64,000 nucleotides of DNA from Methylococcaceae bacterium. Its GTDB lineage: Bacteria; Pseudomonadota; Gammaproteobacteria; Methylococcales; Methylococcaceae. Numbering within the stretch: position 1 is the first letter of the stretch; each line of letters opens with the position of its first letter. Positions 42,501 through 52,227 of this stretch are shown here, one piece after another. Made by a program: the position numbers and the translations under genes. Location of the stretch: positions 1 through 64,000 of the forward strand of contig CADDZF010000001.1 of assembly GCA_902812445.1 (NCBI GenBank), written 5' to 3'. The notes beneath the pieces are model-generated. The model made no database searches and had not been told where the DNA came from. It saw nothing but the letters and a program-made list of their open reading frames with translations.

Positions 42501-43354
42501 TCGTTCCTGTTATCAACGGGAATTCCCGCCAGAGCGCTGAGGCGTTGTTCCAGCACGTGCAGTTCAGAACCGAAAATGGCTTCCGTCTTGGCGACCTCCT
42601 CCATCAGGTTGAGCCAGTCCTCGAATTCTTCGTTATCCAGCAGCGCTAATGAACCCGTATCCGGCCTGCCTGGATAAAGGCTGCCGGCGGCGGCATAACC
42701 ATCCGCCTGCTCCAGCGCTCGCTCGATGAATTCTTTGATGACGGTTTCGCGCGCGTGATCGAGCTCTACGATGGCGTCGCGACAAGCGGTCTGCTCCATG
42801 TTCGAAGGAGCCTGGTCGGCCGCATCGTTCAAGGCCTCCGGCACGCGCTGGAAAAAACTCTCCAGGATAGCGCGCAGGCTGCGTTCCAAGGCGTCAGCGC
42901 AGGTTTGTTGCATACTATCCCGAGCTAGCGCGAGGCCGCCAGCGTCGGCGGCGCTGTCGAGCAATGGCGGTTTAGATTCAGCCACCTCGCGTAGCACCTG
43001 GATGGCATCGACGGGCGCGCGCTCGAAAGCGATGCCAATACCATCGGCCGAAGCGTGGGCAACGCGCCCGCCCAAGGTAAAGGGACGCTCGCCCAAACTC
43101 GTGGACGCGGTGAACGAGACTTCGACGGTTTTTGGCAGCGCACTTCGCGAAGCAGCAAACGAAATGTCCTTGTGATTGATTTTTACAAATAGGCCGCCCC
43201 AGCAGAAATTCCGTATTTCACAGAGCACATCGCTCAAACCAGGCGCTTTTAAGTGGGCCTGTTGAGTGACTGCTCTTCGCACATAGCGACGCCGGTTCGT
43301 CGAATTGACGGTGACGGCGGTTGGGCACCCCGGTTTGCGTGCATCTGCGACCAT
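39536..43354 (-). CDS. PilZ-like / DUF1631 / GGDEF (degenerate) / EAL multidomain protein
   Basis: RRRYVRR...RNFCWGGLFV PilZ-like start; ARFGDNAFGILL in the GGDEF position; YEILLGV, FEITETSAI, DDFGSGFSSYAYL in EAL. Confidence 0.82.
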   Translation of the reverse strand: MVADARKPGCPTAVTVNSTNRRRYVRRAVTQQAHLKAPGLSDVLCEIRNFCWGGLFVKINHKDISFAASRSALPKTVEVSFTASTSLGERPFTLGGRVAHASADGIGIAFERAPVDAIQVLREVAESKPPLLDSAADAGGLALARDSMQQTCADALERSLRAILESFFQRVPEALNDAADQAPSNMEQTACRDAIVELDHARETVIKEFIERALEQADGYAAAGSLYPGRPDTGSLALLDNEEFEDWLNLMEEVAKTEAIFGSELHVLEQRLSALAGIPVDNRNDPFGPNALGQCFRWILRDRAANNATRLILYRVFEQSLCAFLGELYQQLNAILPLAPIKAQGVHSSVNASAASLTVEDTDRCDDTPAGQPLKAPRLAPAPRQGITKTVSTLLELADWKHNPSARATATTGSAHEEADAERAARYQRSELLTALKALQQQKATGGSTYLSEQSLESELIGVLSQQLGDAKEISPSDQQTFQVVSSFLDTALTDPSLTPVVQDYIGNLQLPLLGLALKEPAFLDDASHPARRVLDLLGDLALAANDSGEITGASVELRGLVDRIVREAPNNPAVFAEAREELERIVIPLDTARAAQLERVRNACEARQRIEQARSLVEDAINQRIAGKMTPDIVLALLNGGWRQLLVAAQIRGGSDNADWSRGLAVVDKLLLWLAEETPSAESPVAEKLELINYVDLQLTSVSPDKPQQNKIIDELTALLIGAGLPKTKQKPDYSFVPEAPAEERDSKTAADELSVQLVEQLRVGDWLEFQLTPLTQTPLRLAWIGETPALYVFVDGQGIEKLEAGKQDLGQRFAAGRVKRIDNLDVPLVDRAADRMMQNMHDKLIQAATHDPVTGLINRKEFLRLLRVQSFALDQPHTDDMLCFLEIDQFRIINAGSGLEAGDTLLKGVSFLIQKRIQASDILARFGDNAFGILLKSHSGDEGYRIAKDLRRLITSYHFCWQDKSYSLGVSIGLAALTEHMNSVSALVNNADTACMAAKTKGRNHIQMYRETDSDLKAQQHLMDWAGRIDKMLKEDRLFLRCQLITPVSQSGADHSHYEILLGVKNDDGTAAAPGQFLAAVERCKRMPEIDRWVMRSSFDWIQANPEKFALIGGFSINLSGQSMGSEEILQFVHTELTRSDLSAEKITFEITETSAIANFAEAEKFIRQIKRYGCRFSLDDFGSGFSSYAYLKNLNVDFLKIDGSFVKELATSESDYVMVKSMNEIGHSLGIKTIAEYVENAEILGKLSEIGVDYAQGFGIQRPGVLANI

Positions 43355-43499
43355 GAGAAGGCTCGACCCATATCTCGTTCATTTTGCTATCCAAAGTTTA
43401 GCCTGCATTCGGCGGATGCAGCTTCCCGGTGTGCATCCAACCGTACCAGCAAGCTCGACCGGCATGATGGAGAAAAGGAATACTGGTATCATCCCCGCA

Positions 43500-44270
43500 A
43501 TGAAACTGGCAAGCTGGAACGTCAATTCCCTGCGCGTGCGGCTCTCCCAAGTGATGGATTGGCTCGCGGTCCACCAGCCGGATGCGCTCGCGCTGCAGGA
43601 GACCAAAATATCCGATGCCGATTTTCCCCAGACGGGTTTTGAAACTGCCGGCTTTCATCCGGTATTCTGCGGCCAGAAGAGCTATAACGGCGTGGCGATC
43701 CTGAGCAGACAGCCGGCGGGCGAATGCCTGACCGAGCCGGTTCCCGGCGATGATCCGCAGCGGCGCGTCATCGCGGCGACGGTTGAGGGCATCCGGCTAA
43801 TCAATCTGTATGTCCCGAACGGCAGCGAAGTCGGCTCGGAAAAATACGCCTACAAGCTCGATTGGCTGACGAAAATCACCGATTTCATCGGTGCCGAGCT
43901 GGAGCGCTATCCCAAGCTGGCGGTCGTCGGTGACTTCAATATCGCGCCGGAAGACCGCGACGTTTATGATCCCATCGCCTGGGGCGAGCAGGTATTGTGC
44001 AGCACACCCGAGCGCACGGCTTTCCAGCGCTTGCTGGCGCTGGGTCTGGTGGACACTTTCCGTTTGTTCGAGCAGGCCGAGAAAAGCTACACCTGGTGGG
44101 ATTACCGCGCGGCGGGGTTTCGGCGAAACCTGGGTCTTCGCATCGACCACATCCTAGCGAGCGAGCCTTTGAGCCAACGATGCCTGTCCTGTCGCATCGA
44201 CGTGGCCCCGCGCCAACATGAACGCCCGTCCGATCATGCGCCGGTAATGGCGGAGTTTGAAGACCAATAG
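43500..44270 (+). CDS. xthA: Exodeoxyribonuclease III
   Basis: MKLASWNVNSLRVRL, LALQETKI, VGDFNIAPEDRDVYDP, PSDHAPV; ATG 43500. Confidence 0.94.
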   Translation: MKLASWNVNSLRVRLSQVMDWLAVHQPDALALQETKISDADFPQTGFETAGFHPVFCGQKSYNGVAILSRQPAGECLTEPVPGDDPQRRVIAATVEGIRLINLYVPNGSEVGSEKYAYKLDWLTKITDFIGAELERYPKLAVVGDFNIAPEDRDVYDPIAWGEQVLCSTPERTAFQRLLALGLVDTFRLFEQAEKSYTWWDYRAAGFRRNLGLRIDHILASEPLSQRCLSCRIDVAPRQHERPSDHAPVMAEFEDQ

Positions 44271-44315
44271 CGCAGCGGGCAAGTTGCCGCACGGCTCAAT
44301 TTTCCGGATAGTCCC

Positions 44316-45779
44316 ATGAAGTACCGAGACCTCCGCGACTTCATCGGCCAGCTCGAGATAAGAGGCGAACTCAGGCGCATTCGGACCGAAGTCGATCCTT
44401 ATCTTGAAGTGACTGAAATCTGTGACCGTACGCTGAAACTCGGCGGTCCGGCGCTCCTGTTCGAGCAGCCGAAAGCCTCGCGCATACCTCTGCTCGCGAA
44501 CCTGTTCGGCACGCCGTACCGGGTAGCGCTCGGCATGGGCGAAGAATCCATCGCGGCGCTGCGGGAAGTGGGCAAGCTCCTGGCTTTTCTGAGGCAACCC
44601 GAGCCGCCCAAAGGCATGCGGGACGCTTTTTCCAAGCTGCCGGTCTTCCGGCAGGTGCTGAACATGCACCCCAAGGAGCTGAAACACGCGCCGTGTCAGG
44701 AAGTGATATTGAGCGGCGGTGAGATCGACCTGGGGCGTTATCCGATCCAGACCTGCTGGCCGGGCGATGCGGGACCCCTGATTACTTGGGCGCTGGTCAT
44801 CACGCGCGGGCCGCAGAAGGAGCGACAAAATCTCGGGATCTATCGCCAGCAGGTCATCGCCAAAAACAAGACCCTCATGCGCTGGCTGGCGCATCGCGGC
44901 GGCGCGCTCGATTTCAGAGATTTCCAGGCAGCTCGCCCGGACCAGCCGTTTCCGGTCGCCGTAGCGCTGGGCGCGGACCCGGCGACGATCCTGGGCGCCG
45001 TCACGCCGGTGCCGGACAGCTTGTCGGAATATGGCTTCGCCGGGCTTCTCCGCGGCGGCAAGACCGAAGTGGTCAAGTGCCAGCTTAGCGATCTTAAGGC
45101 TCCGGCCAGCGCCGAGATCGTCCTCGAAGGCTTCATCTATCCGGGCGAAACAGCGCCGGAAGGCCCTTTTGGCGATCACACCGGCTATTACAACGAAGTG
45201 GAGGAGTTCCCGATATTTACCATCGAGCGTATCACCCAGCGGCAAAATCCCATCTATCACAGCACCTATACCGGAAGGCCGCCGGACGAGCCGGCGGTCC
45301 TCGGCGTGGCGCTCAATGAAGTATTCGTACCCATCCTGCAGAAGCAATTCCCGGAAATCATCGATTTCTACCTGCCGCCGGAAGGCTGCTCTTACCGCCT
45401 CGCCGTCGTCAGCATGAAGAAGCAGTATCCAGGGCATGCCAAGCGCGTAATGTTCGGCGTCTGGTCGTTCCTCCGCCAGTTCATGTACACCAAGTTCGTC
45501 ATCGTCACGGACGATGACATCGATGCGCGCGACTGGAAAGATATCATCTGGGCGATCACGACGCGCATGGACCCCGCGCGGGATATCACGCTGATCGAAA
45601 ACACGCCCATCGATTATCTGGATTTCGCTTCCCCCGTCGCCGGCCTGGGCTCCAAGATCGGCATGGACGCGACCCGCAAATGGTCAGGGGAAACGGACCG
45701 CGAATGGGGCAGGCCGATCGCCATGTCCGCGGCGGTCAAGTCCCGCGTGGACGCTCTCTGGGCGGATCTGGGGATTTGA
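44316..45779 (+). CDS. ubiD: 4-hydroxy-3-polyprenylbenzoate decarboxylase UbiD
   Basis: 487 aa [22 protein letters not shown]..., typical UbiD. Confidence 0.95.
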   Translation: MKYRDLRDFIGQLEIRGELRRIRTEVDPYLEVTEICDRTLKLGGPALLFEQPKASRIPLLANLFGTPYRVALGMGEESIAALREVGKLLAFLRQPEPPKGMRDAFSKLPVFRQVLNMHPKELKHAPCQEVILSGGEIDLGRYPIQTCWPGDAGPLITWALVITRGPQKERQNLGIYRQQVIAKNKTLMRWLAHRGGALDFRDFQAARPDQPFPVAVALGADPATILGAVTPVPDSLSEYGFAGLLRGGKTEVVKCQLSDLKAPASAEIVLEGFIYPGETAPEGPFGDHTGYYNEVEEFPIFTIERITQRQNPIYHSTYTGRPPDEPAVLGVALNEVFVPILQKQFPEIIDFYLPPEGCSYRLAVVSMKKQYPGHAKRVMFGVWSFLRQFMYTKFVIVTDDDIDARDWKDIIWAITTRMDPARDITLIENTPIDYLDFASPVAGLGSKIGMDATRKWSGETDREWGRPIAMSAAVKSRVDALWADLGI

Positions 45780-45819
45780 GTGTATTGGCCTGCGCAGTTG
45801 CGCGAGCGCCGACTCGCTG

Positions 45820-46590
45820 TCAGCCAGCCTTAACCCGGCCGATAATCCCGCGCGCGATCAAGCCTTGGAGGATCTCGACTCCACCGCGGATGACGGTTTC
45901 CGGCGCCGGGTGCCGCATTTCCGTGGCGATTTGACGGAGGACACCCTCCGCCCGGCAGGGTGCGTTTTCGTCGATGATCTGCAACAGGCGATAGGTCACG
46001 CGATTGATTTCCAGAAACCTGACCTCGTCGTCGCGGTCGCGGTAGACGACCAGATGGCTCGGCGTCGCTCCCGGCTCCTGCGGCTGGAACGCGGGCGACA
46101 GGTGGTGCACCGGAAAGCGGTAAGCCAGCGGCCAGGCCAGTTCCGACAGCGTGATGAAGTGCGCGAGAGGATCGTCCTGTAACTCGGCATCCTGCGGGGG
46201 CGCCTCGCCCTCGGCGATGGCCAGCGCGAGCTCGACCCATTCATAGTGCGCCAGCTCGAGCAGAAAAGGGGGATCATTCGGGCAGGGCGATCGCTCGTTT
46301 TGCAGATAATCAAGGAATTCTTCCGCAATATCCGAAAAATAAGGCGATTGGCTCTTGTGCCGGGCGAAAAAGTCCCGCGCCAGTTCATGCCAGGCCTCAT
46401 CCCGCGTGATTTGCCTGAGGACCGGAAAATTTGCCGCCAGGAAGCCTTGAATAGTGTTGAAGAACAGCTCCCGGTAAAGCTTCATCCGCCGCCCGTCTAG
46501 ATCAGCAGGCGGCGGATTATGTTCAGGGTCGCGGATATACGCCGCGAATGCCTGCTGCAGCTCCGCGAGCGCGGGACGGACTTCAGGCAC
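45820..46590 (-). CDS. DUF2063-type partner protein of an MNIO RiPP system (HvfC/BufC-like)
   Basis: [14 protein letters not shown]...[31 protein letters not shown] at 46590 overlaps the DUF692 stop. Confidence 0.85.
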   Translation of the reverse strand: MPEVRPALAELQQAFAAYIRDPEHNPPPADLDGRRMKLYRELFFNTIQGFLAANFPVLRQITRDEAWHELARDFFARHKSQSPYFSDIAEEFLDYLQNERSPCPNDPPFLLELAHYEWVELALAIAEGEAPPQDAELQDDPLAHFITLSELAWPLAYRFPVHHLSPAFQPQEPGATPSHLVVYRDRDDEVRFLEINRVTYRLLQIIDENAPCRAEGVLRQIATEMRHPAPETVIRGGVEILQGLIARGIIGRVKAG

Positions 46591-47446
46591 GGCGGCGTTG
46601 GCGGGATTGCGTGGAGCTCGCCTGCAGCGCGCCGATCCTTCCGATTTCGCGTAGCAGTTCGGACACCGGCGGAATATTGAAATCGCGCTCGAGCAGCGTG
46701 GGGAAAACGCCGTGAAGTTCATAAGCCCGGGCCAGCAGCCGCCAGACGGGATCGACGATGTCAGCGCCGTGCGTGTCGATGATCAGGTCTTCGGCTTCGA
46801 CGTGATGCCCGGCGACGTGCCCATAAGCGATCCGCTCCGCCGGGACGGCCGCGAGAAAAGCCTCCGCGTCATAGCGGTGGTTGACGCTGTTGACATGGAT
46901 GTTATTGATGTCCAGCAGCAGGTCGCAGTCCGCTTCCGCGAGTACGGCGTTGAGGAAATCGATCTCGTCCATCTCCCTGCCCGGCGCGGCGTAGTAGGAA
47001 ACGTTCTCGATGGCGATTCGGCGCTCCAGGATGTCCTGCGCCCTTCGAATCCGCGCGGCCACGTGGCGGACCGCTTCCGCGGTGAACGGAATCGGCATCA
47101 GATCGTAGAGGTGGCCGTCGTCGCTGCAATAGCTCAGGTGCTCGCTGTACAGCTTTATCCGGTGCTGTTTCAGGAAACCCTTCAAGTCCTCAAGAAAACG
47201 CTCGTCCAGGGGAGCAGGGCCGCCGAGCGACAAGGATAGACCGTGGCAGATGAAGTCGAACCGCTCCGTCATCGACCGGAACAGTTTGCCCCACCTGCCC
47301 CCGGTATTCATCCAGTTCTCCGGCGCGACCTCATAAAAGCCTACCGATGGAGGAGTCGTGGCGGACAGCGCACCCATGAAATCCCGCCTGAGGCCCAAGC
47401 CGGTGCCATGAATGGAACGAGGCCCCGCATCCATGCCGTGTCGCAA
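46583..47446 (-). CDS. DUF692 / MNIO (multinuclear non-heme iron oxidative) enzyme, HvfB/BufB-like
   Basis: [11 protein letters not shown]...[59 protein letters not shown]. Confidence 0.92.
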   Translation of the reverse strand: MRHGMDAGPRSIHGTGLGLRRDFMGALSATTPPSVGFYEVAPENWMNTGGRWGKLFRSMTERFDFICHGLSLSLGGPAPLDERFLEDLKGFLKQHRIKLYSEHLSYCSDDGHLYDLMPIPFTAEAVRHVAARIRRAQDILERRIAIENVSYYAAPGREMDEIDFLNAVLAEADCDLLLDINNIHVNSVNHRYDAEAFLAAVPAERIAYGHVAGHHVEAEDLIIDTHGADIVDPVWRLLARAYELHGVFPTLLERDFNIPPVSELLREIGRIGALQASSTQSRQRRRA

Positions 47447-47485
47447 AATAAATCAGCTCCTGGAAACGGGCGCGATTGTCCCGGA

Positions 47486-47881
47486 TTACTTCGATTTTTG
47501 ATCACTGTCCGTGCCGGCCGGCGGCTGGCCGGCACCGGTCGGGCCTTCCTTGCCCTGGTCCGTCATGCCCGCGCACTTGCCTTCCATTTTTTTCTTGGCA
47601 TCCTCGGGCTTGGCCGTTCCCTGCATGTTGGCCCCGCAGTTCATCTGCCCGGATTTCATCTTCTCCTGCATGTTGGCGCCACACGCTCCGGGCGCGCACT
47701 TACCTTCCTTGGGTGCAGACTTGGTCTGGCCTTCCTCGCTAAGCTGCATATAGCCGCCGGACAGGTCTTTCAGCGCGAAGGGATTGTCCGCCGCATTAAC
47801 GCTTGCCGCCGCTGAAAGAGACGATATGACCGCCGTGCGAATGATGACCGCCACCGGTTTCCTTCCAAAATCTTTCTTCAT
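47486..47881 (-). CDS. Cys-motif RiPP precursor / metal-binding peptide (HvfA-like)
   Basis: Signal peptide, NPFALKDLSGGYMQL leader-like block, then EGKCAPGACGANM...MNCGANM...EGKCAGM; 39 bp upstream of the DUF692 gene. Confidence 0.82.
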   Translation of the reverse strand: MKKDFGRKPVAVIIRTAVISSLSAAASVNAADNPFALKDLSGGYMQLSEEGQTKSAPKEGKCAPGACGANMQEKMKSGQMNCGANMQGTAKPEDAKKKMEGKCAGMTDQGKEGPTGAGQPPAGTDSDQKSK

Positions 47882-48094
47882 TGCAAAAGGCCCTTAAGTT
47901 GTTGGTTGTGACATGCGGGCGGTTTGAGCCGCGCGATGATTAGACGCGTCGGCGCCAGGTAGTTGCGGAAATGACAGAAATTTTCATCATATGAGAATCC
48001 ACCAATAGTACCCGCCACACGGGTTTATTTTCACACACTCGGATGAATTTTTGCACCGTTTCCAGGTTGCGCTTCAGTCATCGCGGGGCTCCTA

Positions 48095-49941
48095 TCACGG
48101 CAACCTGACCGATACTTTCAGGTCGCGGCTTTCGTCTGCCTTGGTTTTGACCAATAACCCCCGGCGCCCTTTCGACAGGTCCCGGCCATGAGGTGCGCTC
48201 GGATAAGCGACGTTCTCGCCTTTCAGGCCCGTCCACAATGCGCGGTTGAAGGCGGTTTCATCGAGCCGGTCCTCGGCCGTGAAATCCTGTCCCCGCATCG
48301 CCCTCGCCCAGTACGCGGCATCGCGCTGCGGCTGCGCCTCAGTACGGGAGGCGGCGATCTGCCGCGGCTTGTCCGGCCGCGGAAGCTCCGTGATGTTGCG
48401 TCGCGCCGAGTCCCACAGGTAGCCGGCGCCAGCTTCGCCTTCCGGGCTGTCGGGCGCCTCTACATCGCTGGCGCCGGGCAACGGATCGGCGTCATTAGAT
48501 TGATATGGATTGGCGGCCTTGCGTTCGATGAGGCTGGCCAGGCCGACGTTGATGTTGCGGTTGGTGCCTTCCCAGTCATAGCTCAGGCCGCGGCCGCCGT
48601 AATTCACCGCGACGGTCTTTTCGGTAAAGTCCGTGGCTCGCGCGGCCGTACGCCAGTTCCAGCCGTCGCGGCTCACTTCGCCGCTGTCGAAGAAGTGGTC
48701 CAGGGTAACGAAGCGGCGCGCCAGCTCATGATGGTTCGGGCTATAGGGCCCGAGTATGGCCAGACTGGGATCGCCGTTGCCTTTCTCGAGATCACCCAGC
48801 ACCTGGTCGTAGGTGCGGTTTTCCTTGACGATGTAAATCACGTGATCGATCCTTTGGCGCAGGCGCCATCACGCGGCGCACCTGCCGGCGACCGCGCTCA
48901 TTGGCGAAGCCATTGTTTTCCGCCGTCTGCCAGGTGAGCCTCGCCAGCGCCGTGGCATTGGGCAAGGGCAGACTTAAAAGCCCCGCCCTGTGCAACTGCC
49001 AGACGTACTGGTTCTGGGCCCAGCAGGGATTGAGGGAGCCGGGCGCGATGGAAAGGGTATCCCGACAAGCCTTGGGATTCGGACCCGCATTGCTCTTGCC
49101 GTTGACGACGTACAGCCATTGTCCGTCCCGACTCAGGCTGACCGAGTTGGGATACCAACCGGTCGGCAACAGTCCGATCACGTTGCTGTGCCGGTGCTTT
49201 TCGTTGTCGAGCCGGATGACGGCGACCGAATTGCTGCCGCCGTTGGTGACGAACAGCGTCGTCTCGTCCGGCGACAGGCTGAGGCTGTTGGGGTTGCTGC
49301 CCTTGAACCCTTTGCGGTTACCGAACACCTGTTCAGGCGCCGTCGTGTCGATCTGTTCCAGGACGCCGTGGCTGGTGGTGTCAATCGTTGCCACCGCGTC
49401 GCTGTTGTCCAGGGCGACGAACAACCGGGTTTGCGCCGGATTGAGCAACATTTTATTCGGCTGGCCCGTGACAGGAATCCTGCCCACGACCGCGAGCCCG
49501 TCATCGGAAACATCGAGTACCACCAGTCGCGGTCGCGCTAGCTCGAAACATACTGATGTCGTAAACAAAAACATATTCGTAGGCTTCGGTCGCCACGCTC
49601 GCGCCGGTACTCCCGACGTTGCGGTTGTAGCCGCTGGTCAGCACCAGCAGCGTCTTGCCGTCTGGACTAATGGCCGTCATCACCGCCTGGCCGGCGAGAA
49701 AATCAGGACGCGTCAGCAAGTCCGGGTTCAAACTTTCAAACTCGGCGCCCGCCGCCGCGGGAATGATGCGCTTGCCGGTGGGGAGAATTTCTCCCTCCAC
49801 GATACTCGCCGGATCGTGAGCAAGCAGTCGCTTTGATTCTTCCGCCGCGAAGGCCGCGTACTCGCCGCGTAACGAATGGTGCCGATTGATGACGATGGCG
49901 ACGCGTGCCTTGACGGGGCTCTGAATCGCCCCGCCGGCGCC
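48095..49941 (-). pseudogene. Decayed bifunctional YncE-like beta-propeller / phosphoesterase gene
   Basis: One protein spread over three frames (49501-49800, 48792-49574, 48095-48841) with shifts near 49545 and 48840 and apparent internal loss in the phosphoesterase part. Confidence 0.75.
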
Positions 49942-52179
49942 TCAGTCGAAGCGCACGCGCACGCCGGCCCAGCCGGACAGCGGAGCGCCCGGCGCGAGGA
50001 AAGCTTCGGCGTTCCCGACGGGACTGCTGAAGGCGTTACGGTTGATGAGACCGAAGGTCTCGTACCGCGCATCGAATACGTTGTTGGCCAGCGCGAATAG
50101 TTCGACGTGCCTGGTCAAGGCGTAACGGGTATTGAGATTGACGACGACGTATTCATCCACTCGGGGAAACCGGTTGCTGTCATCGCCGCGCAGAAACCGG
50201 CGCGAGAAATACTGCAGATCCGCCCCCAGGAACCAGCCCGGCAAAAGCTCATAATCGGCGCCGACCTTCGCGGTCTGATCGGGAATGGCGGGAATCCGAT
50301 CGCCTTTTCGTACCCGGACCGGACCGATGGCGTTTTGCAGGATGACGGCCGATCGATAGGTCGCATCGACATAGCCGTAACTGGCGTACCACGACAGCCG
50401 TCGCACGCCGCCGCGCATGCCGGCTTCGATCCCCTCGCGCCGCGTATCCCCGACGTTCTTGAAAAAGCCGCGGGTCAGCGTTCCCGGCGAGTTGATGAAG
50501 AGAATGTCGTCGGACAGATCGGTCCGATACCAGGCGAGATTCCAGTCCAGCGCTTTACCAAGTTTGCCGCGGAATCCCGTCTCGAAGGTTCGCGCGACGA
50601 TGGGCTTGAGCGGTGGGTCAGCGACGAAATTGGTCGGCAGGCTGCAGGGCGCGGCGGGGTCGGCACAGGTCAGCTCTACTGGCGTGGGCACTCGAAAGCC
50701 CTCGTTGTAGCTGGCGAAAAAGCTGAGGTCCGGTAGCGACTGGTTTGGCGCCAGCGCCTTGAGCGGTTGCAGGGTGAAGCCCGCCGCCGGGTTGACCCGG
50801 CTGAAGGCATGTCTGCCGTCCAGCGATTCGGTATCGCCCTCGGGGTCCCGGCCGCTCCCATCGAGATGGATTTCCGCGCGGTTCCAGCGCCCGGCGCCGG
50901 TGATGTGCAGCCAGGGGGTCGGGGAAAAGGTATCGGTCAGATAGATCCCGTAATAACGGTTGGTCGCCGTCAGGGTCGTTTGCCGCGACGCGGCACCCTC
51001 CGGTTCAACGCCGCGGCTCGCGGTGAGTTCGGCGTCCTGCCGGGTTTGCTTGAAATCGGTGTCGCCAAAGTCGTAGCTGGCGCCTAGAATAGCTTGATTC
51101 ACTCGATCCAGCAGCGTTCCCAGATAGCTGACCTGTAACGAGCCGCCGACGCCGTCCTGCCGGGTCAGGGTCTGGTTGACGGTGGGCTCGGCTTCAAATT
51201 CATCCGTTTCCTCTTGCTCCACTTCCACGTCGCCGGCATAGACGCCGAGGACATTGCGGCGGAAGTAGGCATTTCCCGACAATACCCAATCGTCGGTCAC
51301 CAGGTGACTCAGGGCGAGATTGACGAAATGCAGGCGCGGAAGGGTGACTTCGGGATGGGCGTAAACGCCGTTACGTTCTAGGGCCAGGAGGCTCGCGGGT
51401 GCTACACCGTTGCCGGTCAGCTTGTTCTCGGCGTAGGTGTAGCTGAGATCGATGTCGCTGCGCTCATCTTCCCAGCCGAGCTTGACGAAGCCCTGTTTGA
51501 CGCTGGAATGGGAAAAGTCGCGGAAGCCGTCTTCCTCGAACAGGTTGCCCGCGAAAAACCAGTCGAAGCCGCCGCGGGAACCCCCGTGTTCCGCTTCGAT
51601 GGCCTTGCGCTCAAACGATCCCGCGTAAGCCTGGCCGCGCCAGCCAGCGTGACTGCGGCCGCTCTTGGTGCGCACCAACAGCGCGCCGCCGAGCGTGTTG
51701 AGGCCGAACAGGGGGTTCGAGCCGGGAATGAGCTCGACGTTGGCGATGGCGACGCGCGGAATCAGGTCCCAGTTGACCATATCTCCGAAGGGCTCGTTGA
51801 CTCGCACGCTATCCTGATAGACCGATAGCCCGATCGGCGTACCGAGGATGGGGGAGGCGGTGAACCCGCGGTAATTAAGGTCGAGCTGAAAGGGATTGGC
51901 CAGCACTTCATTGCCGCTCACGCTGGGAAGATTGCGTTTCATGAAGTCGCTCAGGTCGAGCGCTTCGTGCCTGTAAATATCGTCTCCGCGAGCGGTCTGG
52001 ACGTTGCTGGAAGCTTTTTCCAGCGGCAGGCGGGAACTCGGGAGCGGGCTCGTATCGATCACCGTTGTGGCGGGCAGCTCCATGTCGGTGAATGGGCTGA
52101 CCGAACGCTGGCCGTCGTCTGCGAAGAGGAATGGCGGAGCGGTCGCGAACAGCAGGGCGAGCGACGATATGGACTTCAT
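49942..52179 (-). CDS. TonB-dependent outer membrane receptor
   Basis: 745 aa; plug domain, NVELIPGSNPLFGLNTLGGALLVRTKSG, C-terminal beta-signal GWAGVRVRFD. Confidence 0.92.
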   Translation of the reverse strand: MKSISSLALLFATAPPFLFADDGQRSVSPFTDMELPATTVIDTSPLPSSRLPLEKASSNVQTARGDDIYRHEALDLSDFMKRNLPSVSGNEVLANPFQLDLNYRGFTASPILGTPIGLSVYQDSVRVNEPFGDMVNWDLIPRVAIANVELIPGSNPLFGLNTLGGALLVRTKSGRSHAGWRGQAYAGSFERKAIEAEHGGSRGGFDWFFAGNLFEEDGFRDFSHSSVKQGFVKLGWEDERSDIDLSYTYAENKLTGNGVAPASLLALERNGVYAHPEVTLPRLHFVNLALSHLVTDDWVLSGNAYFRRNVLGVYAGDVEVEQEETDEFEAEPTVNQTLTRQDGVGGSLQVSYLGTLLDRVNQAILGASYDFGDTDFKQTRQDAELTASRGVEPEGAASRQTTLTATNRYYGIYLTDTFSPTPWLHITGAGRWNRAEIHLDGSGRDPEGDTESLDGRHAFSRVNPAAGFTLQPLKALAPNQSLPDLSFFASYNEGFRVPTPVELTCADPAAPCSLPTNFVADPPLKPIVARTFETGFRGKLGKALDWNLAWYRTDLSDDILFINSPGTLTRGFFKNVGDTRREGIEAGMRGGVRRLSWYASYGYVDATYRSAVILQNAIGPVRVRKGDRIPAIPDQTAKVGADYELLPGWFLGADLQYFSRRFLRGDDSNRFPRVDEYVVVNLNTRYALTRHVELFALANNVFDARYETFGLINRNAFSSPVGNAEAFLAPGAPLSGWAGVRVRFD

Positions 52180-52227
52180 CGGCGACCGGCGACGATTCGA
52201 GCAGGCCGGAAGGCGATCGCTGCGGTT

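Noticed and set aside
45830-45848. TTAACCCGGCCGATAAT resembling the end of the MITE-like repeat
   Set aside because: It is the coding end of the DUF2063 gene (GIIGRVKAG*), and the rest of the repeat is absent.
33916-47881. Idea that the copper P-ATPase and the MNIO RiPP operon form one copper island
   Set aside because: They are separated by about 10 kb of unrelated core genes; a functional link is possible but not shown by layout.
47980-48002. Possible Fur-like site (ATTTTCATCATATGAGAATC) upstream of the RiPP precursor
   Set aside because: Only the central TCATATGA is palindromic; the match to the Fur consensus is poor. Not claimed.
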